64,000 bases of DNA from Alphaproteobacteria bacterium (GCA_016124635.1 WGNJ01000019.1:215568-279567), one strand, 5' to 3'; shown: positions 16,075 to 24,274, numbered from the stretch's first letter. Notes: generated by a model from the letters alone, not told the origin. Numbers and translations are program-made.

Positions 16075-17022
16075 ATGAGCAGCAAGCTCCTCAACATCGC
16101 GCATCGCGGCGGCGCGGGCTTGCGGCCGGAGAATACGCTGGCGACATTCGCGCACGCGCTCGATCTCGGCGTCGACGGCTTCGAGCTCGACGTGCATGTG
16201 GCGAAGGACGGATCCGTTGTCGTCTTCCACGACGACCGGCTGAAAGCGGAGATCGCGCGCGACGGCGAGGGTCGCTGGCTCGCGGGACCGGGGCCGCTGA
16301 TCAAAGACCTGACGCTCAGCGAGCTGCAGGCCTACGACATCGGGCGGCTCAAGCCGGGCAGCTCGTATGCCAAGCGCTATCCGGACTACGTGCCGTGCGA
16401 CGGCGAGCGTATTCCGCGGCTCGCCGATGTGATCTTCCTGATCAAGCGCGGTGGCGGGAACGAGCGGCTCTGGATCGAGCTCAAGACGAATTTCCTGAAT
16501 CGCGCGCAAACCGCGTCGCCGGAGGCGATGGCGAAGGCCGTTGTGCGCGTGCTGAAACGCGAGAAGTTTCTCGATCGCGCGGTGCTCGTCGGCTTCGACT
16601 GGCCGGCGTTGATCGCGGCGAAGAAGATCGAGCCGTCGCTAACGTGTCTATTCACGACGCTGCCGCAAAGCTGGTTCGCCGATAAACCGCCGCCGAAGGA
16701 GAGCGGACCGCCGGCGAAAGCGGATCTCGAAGCGCTGCGCGCAATGGAACGCTCGAACGCGCCGTGGACAGGCGGCTTCGACCGGCCGAAATACGGCAGC
16801 GTGATCAAGGCGGCGAAGGCGGCGGGTGCCGACGGCTGGTTCCCATTCTACGCCGACGTGACGGCCGACACAGTCGCCGAAGCGCGCGATGAAGGGCTTG
16901 CGGTTGCGGCCTGGACGGTGAACGCGCCCGACGACTTGAAAAGACTGGCGGAATTGGGCGTCGACGCGCTTTGCACCGACTATCCCGACAGGCTCAAGGC
17001 CCTCAAGAAGGAACGAAAATAA
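16075..17022 (+). CDS. Glycerophosphodiester phosphodiesterase
   Basis: TIM-barrel GDPD of 315 residues that hydrolyses glycerophosphodiesters to glycerol-3-phosphate and an alcohol. The N-terminal IAHRGGAGLRPENTL contains catalytic H10-R11 and the ENT metal-site glutamate; FELDVHVAKDGSVVVFHDD supplies the E-x-D pair and second catalytic histidine; WIELKTN carries a further metal ligand; the end reads VDALCTDYPDRL. No signal peptide is present, so it is cytosolic (UgpQ-like) rather than periplasmic (GlpQ-like). It follows phhA by 6 bases. Confidence 0.92.
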   Translation: MSSKLLNIAHRGGAGLRPENTLATFAHALDLGVDGFELDVHVAKDGSVVVFHDDRLKAEIARDGEGRWLAGPGPLIKDLTLSELQAYDIGRLKPGSSYAKRYPDYVPCDGERIPRLADVIFLIKRGGGNERLWIELKTNFLNRAQTASPEAMAKAVVRVLKREKFLDRAVLVGFDWPALIAAKKIEPSLTCLFTTLPQSWFADKPPPKESGPPAKADLEALRAMERSNAPWTGGFDRPKYGSVIKAAKAAGADGWFPFYADVTADTVAEARDEGLAVAAWTVNAPDDLKRLAELGVDALCTDYPDRLKALKKERK

Positions 17023-17100
17023 TGAGCCGCAAAATTGCCATTTGCGCGGATTACGGCAAGTATACGGGGCCTTCACCTCAATCGGTTGCCGAGTTTCGCG

Positions 17101-17715
17101 ATGCGTCGCCTGCGTAAGCTTCTTCCCGCCGTGTGCGCGCTTGCCGCCGCGGTTTCGTTGTCGGCCTGCGCGCGTTGGATTCTGCCGTCGAACTCGCAGA
17201 CGACGGAGTCGCCGTTCCAGAACTATCAGAGCGCGGAGGACGCCTATAACCGGATCACGCCCTACGTGACGACGGTGACGGAACTGAAATCGCGCGGGCT
17301 CAATCCGTACACGACGCCGAATATTAGGGTGCTGAACTATCTCGATCTCGTGCCGCGCTTCTTGCCGCAAGCGTCGCTGAAGCAGGAGGACCTGGATCCG
17401 GCGGTACGGGCGTGCCTCGCGGCGCGCGATCACTGCACGGGCTGGCTCGCCGAACCGTCGATGCTGGCGAGCGACCGCACCGGAAACGTGCCGCTCGACG
17501 TGCTGGGTTTCGACCGCACGACGACATCGACCGGCTGGAAGGCGTCGATGCTTCTCCTCATCCAGAACGGCGTCGTCGTCTACAAGCTATGGTCCGGCAC
17601 GCCGTCGATCATCGAGACCAAGCGCGACACCAAGCCGCTCGGCCCGTTCCAGGATCTTTCAGGGGCGGCAGCGGGCGCCGCGACCAGCGCGGCAACAGGC
17701 GCCGTGAAGCCGTAA
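17101..17715 (+). CDS. Predicted lipoprotein of unknown function
   Basis: Not recognised beyond its localisation. Of 204 residues, the first 22 form a lipoprotein signal (MRRLRKLLPAVCALAAAVSL then the lipobox L-S-A-C with C23 as the lipid-modified residue). The mature part contains PFQNYQSAEDAYNRITPYVTTV and a CLAARDHCTGW pair of cysteines that could form a disulphide, and it ends in an alanine-rich low-complexity tail. The ATG at 17101 gives a perfect signal; a longer frame from 17035 would bury it. It lies 79 bases after the phosphodiesterase and 63 bases before the Rieske-AIF gene. Confidence 0.75.
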   Translation: MRRLRKLLPAVCALAAAVSLSACARWILPSNSQTTESPFQNYQSAEDAYNRITPYVTTVTELKSRGLNPYTTPNIRVLNYLDLVPRFLPQASLKQEDLDPAVRACLAARDHCTGWLAEPSMLASDRTGNVPLDVLGFDRTTTSTGWKASMLLLIQNGVVVYKLWSGTPSIIETKRDTKPLGPFQDLSGAAAGAATSAATGAVKP

Positions 17716-17778
17716 GATTTCTGTCGCCTCCGCGCTTGATGGGCGATACAAGCGCTCGCCAACGTTGGAGACAAAGAG

Positions 17779-19308
17779 ATGGCGAACGACCAAGCCAAAC
17801 CCAGCGGTCCAGACCTCACCAAGGGCTTGCCATTCAGCGATCTCGCCGACGGCGGGATGATCGTCGGACACGTCGGCAAGGATGAAGTCCTGGTCGTGCG
17901 GCAGGGCGACAACGTCTTCGCCGTCGACGCGCACTGCACGCATTACCACGGGCCGCTCGGCGACGGGTTGGTCGTCGGCGAGACCGTGCGCTGCCCGTGG
18001 CATCACGCCTGCTTCGACTTGCGCACCGGCGAGGCGCTGCGCGCGCCGGCGGTGAGCCCGCTGTCGTGCTGGAACGTCGAGCGCAAGGGCGCCTCTGTCA
18101 TCATTCGCACGCGCAAGGAAAAGAGCGAGCCGCGGCCGCGCGGCAAGATCACCTCGCCGCCGGACAAAATCGTCATCATCGGCGGTGGCGCTGCGGGTTT
18201 TGCCGCGGCCGAGATGCTGCGGCGGCAAAAGTTCGAAGGCAGCATCACGCTGCTCTCGAACGACGAGGCGCCGCCGGTCGACCGGCCGAACCTGTCGAAG
18301 GATTACCTCGCCGGGACCGCGCCCGAAGAATGGGTGCCGCTGCGCGAAACCACATATTACAAAGACAACAACATCGATCTGCGGCTCAGGGCCGACGTCG
18401 TCGAGATCGATCGTAAGCAGCGCCAGGTGCTGCTGCGCAGCGGCGACAGAGTCGCGTACAACAAGCTGCTTCTCGCGACCGGCGCCGAGCCGATCCGCCT
18501 GCCGCTCCCCGGCTTCGATGCGCCGATCGTGCACACGCTGCGCTCGCTCGACGATTGCCGGCAGATCATCGCCGCAGCGCGTGATTCCCGGCGCGTCGTC
18601 GTCATCGGCGCGAGCTTCATCGGTCTTGAGGTCGCGGCGGCCTTGCGGCAGCGCGAGATCGAAACGCACGTTGCGGCGCCCGAGAAGCGCCCGATGGAGC
18701 GCGTCCTCGGTCCGGAGATGGGCGACTTCATCCGCAAGCTGCATGAGGAGCACGGCGTTCAGTTTCATCTGGACGATCCGGTCGTGGCGATCGAGGCGAA
18801 GCAGATCAAGCTGCAGAGCGGGGCCGTTCTCGAGGCCGATCTGGTCATTGCGGGCGTCGGGGTCAAGCCGCGCGTCGAGCTCGCCGAGAAGGCGGGGCTT
18901 GCGATCGACCGCGGCGTCAAGGTCGACGCCTATTTGCAAACGAGCGATCCGAACATCTATGCCGCCGGCGATATCGCGCGCTGGCCGGATCCGCATTCCG
19001 GCGCCGACATTCGGGTCGAGCACTGGGTCGTGGCCGAGCGCCAAGGACAGACGGCGGCCTTGAACATGATCGGGATCAAGGAAAAGTTCGATCAGGTGCC
19101 GTTCTTCTGGAGCCAGCATTACGACGTGCCGATCAACTATGTCGGCCATGCCGAAGGGTGGGACGAGATCGCGGTCGAAGGCGATATCGGCGCGAAGGAC
19201 TGTCTGCTGCGCTTCAAGAAAGACGGGCGCACGCTCGCGGCGGCTTCGATCTACCGCGACGTGGACAGCCTCGCAGCAGAAGTCGAATTGGAAATGGCGC
19301 AAGCCTAA
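17779..19308 (+). CDS. Rieske domain / AIF-like FAD-dependent oxidoreductase
   Basis: Fusion typical of bacterial AIFM3-type proteins, 509 residues. The N-terminal Rieske [2Fe-2S] domain covers residues 15-110 with ligands C53-x-H55 and C72-x2-H75 (CTHYHGPLG, CPWHHACFD). A class I pyridine-nucleotide-disulphide-type reductase follows from about 127, with the FAD-binding IVIIGGGAAGFAAAE, the NAD-binding VVVIGASFIGLEVAA and the FAD-sealing IYAAGDIARW motifs. A C-terminal reductase domain ends VDSLAAEVELEMAQA. It probably passes electrons from NAD(P)H through FAD to the Rieske cluster; the physiological acceptor is unknown. The start follows AAAGAG. A periplasmic protein gene follows by 20 bases. 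Confidence 0.92.
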   Translation: MANDQAKPSGPDLTKGLPFSDLADGGMIVGHVGKDEVLVVRQGDNVFAVDAHCTHYHGPLGDGLVVGETVRCPWHHACFDLRTGEALRAPAVSPLSCWNVERKGASVIIRTRKEKSEPRPRGKITSPPDKIVIIGGGAAGFAAAEMLRRQKFEGSITLLSNDEAPPVDRPNLSKDYLAGTAPEEWVPLRETTYYKDNNIDLRLRADVVEIDRKQRQVLLRSGDRVAYNKLLLATGAEPIRLPLPGFDAPIVHTLRSLDDCRQIIAAARDSRRVVVIGASFIGLEVAAALRQREIETHVAAPEKRPMERVLGPEMGDFIRKLHEEHGVQFHLDDPVVAIEAKQIKLQSGAVLEADLVIAGVGVKPRVELAEKAGLAIDRGVKVDAYLQTSDPNIYAAGDIARWPDPHSGADIRVEHWVVAERQGQTAALNMIGIKEKFDQVPFFWSQHYDVPINYVGHAEGWDEIAVEGDIGAKDCLLRFKKDGRTLAAASIYRDVDSLAAEVELEMAQA

Positions 19309-19328
19309 CGAGAGAAGGAACGACGGCC

Positions 19329-19946
19329 GTGCGGTTGATGGTGAGCTTGCTGATTGCGGCGGTGATGGCGGGCGCGGCTGTGCCTGCGTTCGCGGCCGAC
19401 GCTTATTCGACGATGGTGGCGCGCATCAAAAGCGGCGACGTTGGCGCGGACTTCGCGGCGCTGCGCGAGGCCTATGCCAAAAGCCCCAAGTATCAGCCGT
19501 ACGGCGGCGACTACGACGACGCGCGCTTGGCGATGCGCAAGGCCTTCAACATCCACGACTGCAAATCCGTTCTAAGCGACGCCGGTAAGGTGTTGGAGGC
19601 GATCTACATCGACATCGCTTCGCACCTGCTCAGCGCCAGTTGTCAGGAGACGGCCGGAAACGAAGAGAAAGCAGGCTTCCACCGCGCGATCGCGCGCGGG
19701 CTGATGGACGCGATCCTCGCCACCGGCGACGGCAAGACGGCGAAGACGGCCTATTCGGTCGTCACGATCAGCGAGGAATACGACGTTCTGTACATGCTCG
19801 GCCTCAACGTCGAGACCCAGGCGCTCGCCAGCGAGGGCGGCCACGTCTACGATCAGATCGTCGCGAAGTCGGACAAGGGCGATACGCAGACGCTCTATTT
19901 CCAGATCGACCGGCCGATGGCGTGGATGAGCGAGACGCTGCATTAG
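19329..19946 (+). CDS. DUF4919-like exported protein
   Basis: Protein of 205 residues with a cleavable signal peptide (VRLMVSLLIAAVMAGAAVPAFAA, cleavage after AFA). The mature part begins DAYSTMVARIKSGDVGADFAALREAYAKSPKYQPYGG, a pattern typical of the DUF4919 family, followed by helical repeats. No enzymatic motif is visible. The GTG at 19329 is chosen because AGAAGGAA sits at 9 bases; the ATG at 19338 is an alternative. It is probably co-transcribed with the Rieske-AIF reductase 20 bases upstream, whose partner it may be, but this rests on position only. Confidence 0.65.
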   Translation: MRLMVSLLIAAVMAGAAVPAFAADAYSTMVARIKSGDVGADFAALREAYAKSPKYQPYGGDYDDARLAMRKAFNIHDCKSVLSDAGKVLEAIYIDIASHLLSASCQETAGNEEKAGFHRAIARGLMDAILATGDGKTAKTAYSVVTISEEYDVLYMLGLNVETQALASEGGHVYDQIVAKSDKGDTQTLYFQIDRPMAWMSETLH

Positions 19947-19996
19947 GCCCGCGCGGTCTTTCCGTTCGTCCGAGCAAGGGATCGCCACTGGTTGGG

Positions 19997-20200
19997 TTTC
20001 CTCCCCTGCGCGCGTCGCGCGGGGGAGGTGCCGAGCCGGCAGCGCCGCGATGAGTGTGCTCAGCGATGATGGCGAGGCGGAGGGGGTGCAGGGTCTTCCG
20101 CACAACGCGAGAGGCGCAATCTCACCCCCTCCGGCTCCGCCCGCTCCGGACTAGGTCCGGGTGCGGCGTCGCCACCTCCCCCGCAAGCAGGGGAGGAAAA
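19997..20200. repeat. Nested inverted-repeat intergenic element (about 204 bases)
   Basis: Outer arms 19997-20030 (TTTCCTCCCCTGC...GGGGGAGGTG) and 20173-20200 (CACCTCCCCC...GGGGAGG) are mutual reverse complements except for the centre. Inner arms 20072-20088 and 20123-20141 (GGAGGGGGTG / CACCCCCTCC) nest inside, and CCGGAC/GTCCGG near 20146-20160 adds a small hairpin. This architecture matches the palindromic elements scattered between genes of alphaproteobacteria. Confidence 0.7.
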
Positions 20201-20363
20201 ATTACCGTTCGCCGATAGAGCAAGCCGCGACACTGCGCCGTTCACCCCGTATTGCGGCGCTCGAATGATCGACCGCCGCGCAGTAGGGGCAGTAACAACG
20301 ACAACCGCAATGCGGAGATGTGCGAGAGCAACAGTGACTGCCCGCGCGCGGAAATTCTCTCCG

Positions 20364-20424
20364 ATCCGCTACATCCGCTACAGCGTTGAATCCAAAGGAT
20401 TTCATCCGCTACAAATCCGCTACA
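20364..20424 (+). repeat. Four copies of the decamer ATCCGCTACA
   Basis: Exact copies at 20364-20373, 20373-20382, 20404-20413 and 20415-20424, i.e. two tandem pairs flanking an AATCC-AAA-GGATT hairpin. Noncoding; discussed in the findings. Confidence 0.85.
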
Positions 20425-20709
20425 TATGTATGCACAAGGCCCGATTTGCGGTTCGATCCGCATGAAAACCGTGACCGAAAAACCTCGACGTCTCCGAGCG
20501 TGAAGCACGCAGTTCGCCTTACGATCCGTCTACGGACTTTCGTTCAGCACCGACAATATCAATGAGCGCGAGCCGCAGCGTTCCAGACGCGAAACTCGAA
20601 AATCTCAGCTTGCGACTATCTTGCGTTTTTGTCAATATGAAACTCAACAGCTTTCGGCGGCGGATTCGCCACGAGGCGGCTCGGGGCATGCCGCCGGGGG
20701 CTGCCGCCG

Positions 20710-21051
20710 CTATTCAGGACGCGCGTGGCGAGCCTGATAAAGACCGAGCTTGCCGCCGCCCGGCAGATGGATTTCGGTCATAAAGCCATAGCGTTGCGTC
20801 GTTTTTGGCTCGCACTTGATCCCGGCCTTCTTGAGCTTCGCGATCTCGGCATCGAGGTCGTCGGTCATCAGATAAAGCTCGTGGAGATCGTTCTCGTCCG
20901 AGGGATGCACGGCAACCTCCGCGGGCGGCAGCTTGAAGATCAGCCAGCCGTCGCCGACGTCGACGTGGTTGAAGTTCAGCACGTTCTTGAGAAGGTCTCG
21001 GTCGCGCCCGGCGTCCTTGGAATAGACGATGACATGCGCCCCATTGATCAT
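20710..21051 (-). CDS. VOC family protein (glyoxalase-like)
   Basis: Single-module VOC protein of 113 residues. The pattern is MINGAHVIVYSKDAGRDRDLLKNVLNFNHVDVGDGWLIF, then LHELYLMTDDLDAEIAKLKKAGI and GFMTEIHLPGGGKLGLYQ. Candidate metal ligands are the histidine near the start, the central LHELYL histidine or glutamate and the late glutamate (TEIHLP), but the reaction is unknown. The ATG at 21051 has an AAGGAG site at good distance. It is divergent from an ArsR regulator with a clear inverted repeat between them, which suggests it is the regulated gene. Confidence 0.8.
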   Translation of the reverse strand: MINGAHVIVYSKDAGRDRDLLKNVLNFNHVDVGDGWLIFKLPPAEVAVHPSDENDLHELYLMTDDLDAEIAKLKKAGIKCEPKTTQRYGFMTEIHLPGGGKLGLYQARHARPE

Positions 21052-21125
21052 TGCCGCTCTCCTTGCTCGCGCCCGCGCCGGTCGGCCCAAGCCCGTCGGA
21101 TCGAGATTGGCCACGCCCCAATCGG

Positions 21126-21156
21126 TTGACAATAGTGTTAGTGTGCGCTGACACTA
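21126..21156 (+). promoter_or_regulatory. Promoter/operator between VOC and arsR-type genes
   Basis: A perfect -35 box TTGACA (21126-21131) is followed by the inverted repeat TAGTGT-GCGCTG-ACACTA (21139-21156), which covers the expected -10 region of the regulator gene starting at 21163. This suggests autorepression by the ArsR-type protein. Confidence 0.6.
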
Positions 21157-21162
21157 GGTGCC

Positions 21163-21444
21163 GTGCGCCGGGATCCCGCCCTCAAGCTCTTCCGCCTTTT
21201 CGGCTTGCCGACACGGCTCGTCGTGTTCCAGCGCGTCGCCCGGCATCCGCAGACGGCGACGCAGCTCGCCAAGGAAATGTCGATCGGCCGCTCGGCGATC
21301 GTTCAGCATTTGACCGTGCTGAAGGAAGCGGGCTTGGTCGCCGTCACGAGCGCCGGGCGCAACCGGATCTACAGCGCCGACCGCGGCAGCCTGGCGCCGC
21401 TTGCGGATTGGCTCGCGCGGTATGGTGCGGCCGCACCTAAGTGA
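21163..21444 (+). CDS. ArsR family winged-helix regulator
   Basis: Transcriptional regulator of 93 residues, essentially one winged helix-turn-helix. The RLFGLPTRLVVFQRVARHPQTATQLAKEMSIGRSAIVQHLTVLKEAGLVAV segment is the ArsR core with the recognition helix at SIGRSAIVQHLTVLKEA; RNRIYSADRGSLAPLADWL is the wing and dimer helix. No metal-binding ELCVCDL cysteine motif is present, so it belongs to the non-metal 'YdfF/SdpR'-like group. The start is GTG. It is divergent from a VOC protein gene; members of this group often repress such neighbours. Confidence 0.9.
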   Translation: MRRDPALKLFRLFGLPTRLVVFQRVARHPQTATQLAKEMSIGRSAIVQHLTVLKEAGLVAVTSAGRNRIYSADRGSLAPLADWLARYGAAAPK

Positions 21445-21516
21445 TCCGGCGGCCGAAGCCGCAACCTTGCGCCGGCGGGGGTTTGTGTCGGGACAGAGTC
21501 TGCTGGATTGCGGGCG

Positions 21517-21936
21517 TCAGGCCGGCTCCGGGTCGGCGCTGCCGTCGGGACCCGCGAGCACGACAACGTAGCCGTCGGGATCGTGCAGCCACATCTCCGG
21601 GAAGCTACCGTTCGGGTTGATGCCCTCTTCGATCACATCCGCGCCAACGCCGCGAGCCCGTGCCGCCGCGGCGGTGTAGTCGTCGACTTCGAACCAGATG
21701 AGCACGCCATGCCCGACAGGCGCGCGGTCGCGACCCGTGAGGTTGGGATGATCTTCCTCATCCCAGGCATGGAGCTGCAGAACCAACTCGCCGCCGACAT
21801 AGATGCGGCGGTAGATGTGGTCGTGATCGCTCGGTGGGCTGCCGGTGGTCTCCTCACTGCCGAGGATGTGCGCGTACCAGCGCGCCGACGCGCGCACGTC
21901 GCGAACTGCGATGATCGGTTGTGATTTGACGCTCAT
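21517..21936 (-). CDS. VOC family protein (glyoxalase/bleomycin-resistance-like)
   Basis: Single VOC module of 139 residues: IIAVRDVRASARWYAHILGSEE at the start, HDHIYRRIYVGGELVLQLHAWDEEDHPNL, and GVLIWFEVDDYTAAAARARGVGADVIEEG, closing with EMWLHDPDGYVVVLAGPDG. The end motif is typical of the glyoxalase/fosfomycin-resistance/dioxygenase fold. No specific activity can be assigned. The ATG at 21936 is chosen because the domain starts there; the frame is open further upstream without similarity. It converges on the ArsR gene. Confidence 0.8.
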   Translation of the reverse strand: MSVKSQPIIAVRDVRASARWYAHILGSEETTGSPPSDHDHIYRRIYVGGELVLQLHAWDEEDHPNLTGRDRAPVGHGVLIWFEVDDYTAAAARARGVGADVIEEGINPNGSFPEMWLHDPDGYVVVLAGPDGSADPEPA

Positions 21937-22017
21937 AGCGCCATCGTAGCTGGCGTGCGGGTTGGAAACCATTGGGACGCATGTCGGAGACCGCTGCTGG
22001 CAGGGGAATTTGAACCA

Positions 22018-22449
22018 ATGACCAGCAACGGACAAACCTATAGGCTTACCTGGCTTGCCATCGTGCTGTGCATTCTCCTTGTGCTTCCGGGCAACTTTCT
22101 GGCGCACCTCGCATGGAAATTTTCGGCATTCTTTGTGGCCGATGCGTTCGAACAGTCCTGGCTGCCGCGCTGGCTTTTGGATGCCATGGTATGGGCGCTT
22201 CGCGGAGGTTTGGCAGGAACCTTCGCGATGAGCGTAACTGGGTACGTCTTCAGACGAAGCAATCTGGAACTTGTGGCGTACGCGGCGGGCGCTGTGTGGG
22301 TCGCGGTATTGGTGGTGCTCACGTTGTTCCCGTTAATGGTGCGAGGAAGCCTACCAGACGGAACACTGGCGGGGGTCGCACAGACTATCGGCGTTGTTGC
22401 AGGTCAATTTGCGGGCCTGGCTGTCGTGCGACAAATGCGGCCCGCTTAG
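22018..22449 (+). CDS. Small membrane protein of unknown function (4 TM)
   Basis: Not recognised. The protein has 143 residues and four hydrophobic stretches, roughly residues 8-30 (LTWLAIVLCILLVLPGNFLAHLAW), 55-75, 82-105 and 115-137. The ATG at 22018 follows AGGGGA at 10 bases. Base composition drops here (a sampled 60-base line, 22081-22140, has 55% GC against well over 60% typical of the window), in line with a laterally acquired patch that extends to about 23640. No neighbours suggest a role. Confidence 0.6.
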   Translation: MTSNGQTYRLTWLAIVLCILLVLPGNFLAHLAWKFSAFFVADAFEQSWLPRWLLDAMVWALRGGLAGTFAMSVTGYVFRRSNLELVAYAAGAVWVAVLVVLTLFPLMVRGSLPDGTLAGVAQTIGVVAGQFAGLAVVRQMRPA

Positions 22450-22531
22450 ATGCGGCATGACTCCGTCTGCGGAATACGCGCCACAAATTTCCAAATGCAA
22501 AGCATCCGCCGCCGCTGTATTTGTCCTTTCT

Positions 22532-23542
22532 CTATTTGATCGCCCGACCTTCGATGGCTTCGTCGATCGATATCGCACGGCCACCAGCATCGCGATATTT
22601 GGTTATGCCGGGCCATTTGGCCTCGATCTTGAGAAGAAGGTCCTTGGCCAAAGGGGCCCAGCTGGAGTTCTGCTTCAGCTCAAAGACATCGACGTGCGTG
22701 CGAAACGAGGCAGCCTCGCTCAGCCATGTTTCTTCAGTCACTCTTATGTTCATTTCGTCGTTACACAGACTCAACTCCCGCCAAAGAACCTTATGGTTCC
22801 GGATTTGCTTATCGTCGCGGACTGAAAGTCTGTGGGAGAGTGCGAAGTCGGCAAAAATTCGTGCTAGCGCCGGCCACGCGTCGGCAGACAATTTCAGTTC
22901 GGCGGTCAGCTGCGCGCGAACGGAGTGGCTGCCGCCTCTGAACAGGTTGTGACAACTCTCATCAATAACCAGGCTGGGAAGAGTCAGCACGACAGCCGTC
23001 AACAAAGCCGCGATCGAAACAATCTCCACCTCTGCTCGCCGACGGCGAGCGTACGTTTGCTCCTGCGAACCAGTGAGATCGTGGGAAAATTGCATTGCGG
23101 CCCAGAAGGTCAGACCACCTGCCAAGCCATACAATCCAAGTCTGCCGACGGCGAAAAAATACTCGGCCCAACCCGCTAGTGTCGGAGCCCCATTGACGAC
23201 CGTTGGATGGCCGCCAGTGGATGCGCTCTCGAGCGTCAACAGGGAGTATAGAGCCACAAGGCCGAACGGCGTCGCACCAATTAGAAAACCAGAGAGTGCG
23301 CTCGATACTATCCCGACGCGATTGGAGCGGGACAAAAGGAAGAATAACGGCAGCCCAAGTATGAGCGCGTGGCCCAGCGCTACGACAAATGTCCCTCTAG
23401 CGAACGAGAGCATTTGAGAAACGACGACAATGTTCCAAGGCTCTTCGATCGACGTCGACGTCAGACCAATAAAAAGAAGCGAGACAGCGACGGCCGAAAG
23501 CACGGCGGCAGCCAGCGGAATCGAGAGGCGTCGCGATCGCAT
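22532..23542 (-). CDS. Membrane protein of unknown function with soluble C-terminal domain
   Basis: Not recognised. The protein has 336 residues. About five transmembrane segments lie in the first 210 residues (near 8-30, 50-70, 78-105, 125-152 and 172-195), followed by a soluble C-terminal part of about 125 residues ending EAKWPGITKYRDAGGRAISIDEAIEGRAIK. No catalytic motif is visible. Sampled lines inside it have 45% (22741-22800) and 52% (23281-23340) GC, clearly below the surrounding genome, which indicates transfer. It converges with the small membrane protein gene at 22018-22449 across 82 bases. Confidence 0.6.
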   Translation of the reverse strand: MRSRRLSIPLAAAVLSAVAVSLLFIGLTSTSIEEPWNIVVVSQMLSFARGTFVVALGHALILGLPLFFLLSRSNRVGIVSSALSGFLIGATPFGLVALYSLLTLESASTGGHPTVVNGAPTLAGWAEYFFAVGRLGLYGLAGGLTFWAAMQFSHDLTGSQEQTYARRRRAEVEIVSIAALLTAVVLTLPSLVIDESCHNLFRGGSHSVRAQLTAELKLSADAWPALARIFADFALSHRLSVRDDKQIRNHKVLWRELSLCNDEMNIRVTEETWLSEAASFRTHVDVFELKQNSSWAPLAKDLLLKIEAKWPGITKYRDAGGRAISIDEAIEGRAIK

Positions 23543-23862
23543 TCGCTTAGACTAACACAGCTGCCGGCACTACTTTCGGTTTCGCCGTCAACTACTCGAA
23601 GGTCATCAACCACAACCAGAAAATGGGACAAGTGAGAAAGGTGCGGGCATTTCGGCGCCGACCCATGATCATCTGTCGGCCTTCGAGCTTGGGCTTCTGC
23701 TCAATTTGCGGCGCTTAGCAGCGCCGGAATTTCATAACACGCGACAGGAGAGTCACCTGAAATCAACACTTTGGGCGAGGCGCGTTGACTCCGGCCGCTC
23801 TTCACTCGCACGATCCGGAACCGAGCGGGCGGCTCGAGAGTTATCTTTGGTGGAGCGACCTC
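23543..23862. other. Gap of 320 bases containing an infC-tail copy
   Basis: The left part (23543-23640) continues the lower-GC patch and has no gene. The right part contains the degenerate infC 3' copy described separately, then normal-GC sequence leading to a small membrane-protein gene. Confidence 0.6.
23649..23709 (-). pseudogene. Degenerate duplicate of the infC 3' end
   Basis: Positions 23649-23702 align to 24431-24485, the last part of infC, with 49 of 55 columns identical and one gap. On the minus strand it still reads [13 protein letters not shown] but then diverges (GRRRN) and has lost the stop codon. No upstream IF-3 sequence is present, so only the terminal fragment was duplicated or left behind. 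It borders the low-GC patch. Confidence 0.75.
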
Positions 23863-24195
23863 ATGCTTATTCACTTGCTGGGACAGAGTTGGCGCAGCGT
23901 CTTGAGCGTCATCATCGCGTGGGCGCTCGTCATCTGGTCGCTGATCTACTATCCCGATGCTTTGGCCTTCGTCATCAACAGCGCGCGCGGCACGCGCCAA
24001 TTTCTGCTGGATCTCGTGGGCAGCAGCGGCAACCAGACCGTCGACATTCTCGCCGGCGCGATGATCACGGATCACACGGTGACGATGGCCTTCATGTTTC
24101 TCTTTGCCCGCATCGTCGTGCTGACGCTGATCCTCTATGTCGTCGGGCAGATTTGGTACGCGGTGACGGGGCGCGAGCCAGCTTTCGCCCATTAG
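23863..24195 (+). CDS. Small membrane protein of unknown function (2 TM)
   Basis: Not recognised. The protein has 110 residues with two transmembrane segments, about 15-37 (SVLSVIIAWALVIWSLIYYPDAL) and 73-98 (MAFMFLFARIVVLTLILYVVGQIW), joined by a polar loop with ARGTRQFLLDLVGSSGNQTVDIL. The ATG at 23863 has GGAG at 7 bases; a longer frame from 23785 is less likely. GC is normal. It sits between the infC-tail copy and infC itself. Confidence 0.55.
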   Translation: MLIHLLGQSWRSVLSVIIAWALVIWSLIYYPDALAFVINSARGTRQFLLDLVGSSGNQTVDILAGAMITDHTVTMAFMFLFARIVVLTLILYVVGQIWYAVTGREPAFAH

Positions 24196-24274
24196 GCGCG
24201 ATCAGTCTTGGGCCGTTCGATCGATTGGCGTGATGGAGGCGCCCTCATCCGTCTCGCGTCTGCAGCGCGATCCA

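Larger units (their letters stand above)
19947..20709. other. Gene-free, repeat-rich gap of 763 bases
   Basis: Holds a nested inverted-repeat element (19997-20200), a four-copy decamer array (20364-20424) and about 280 further bases with scattered short frames but no supported gene. GC falls in the right half. A 73-codon frame from 20562 runs into the downstream gene on the other strand, has no ribosome site and was not called. Confidence 0.6.

Noticed and set aside
20364..20424. CRISPR-like array
   Set aside because: Repeats are only 10 bases, with overlapping or 1-21 base spacers and no cas genes; not CRISPR.
20562..20783. 73-codon + strand frame running into the VOC gene
   Set aside because: No ribosome site or similarity, and its last third is antisense to a real gene.
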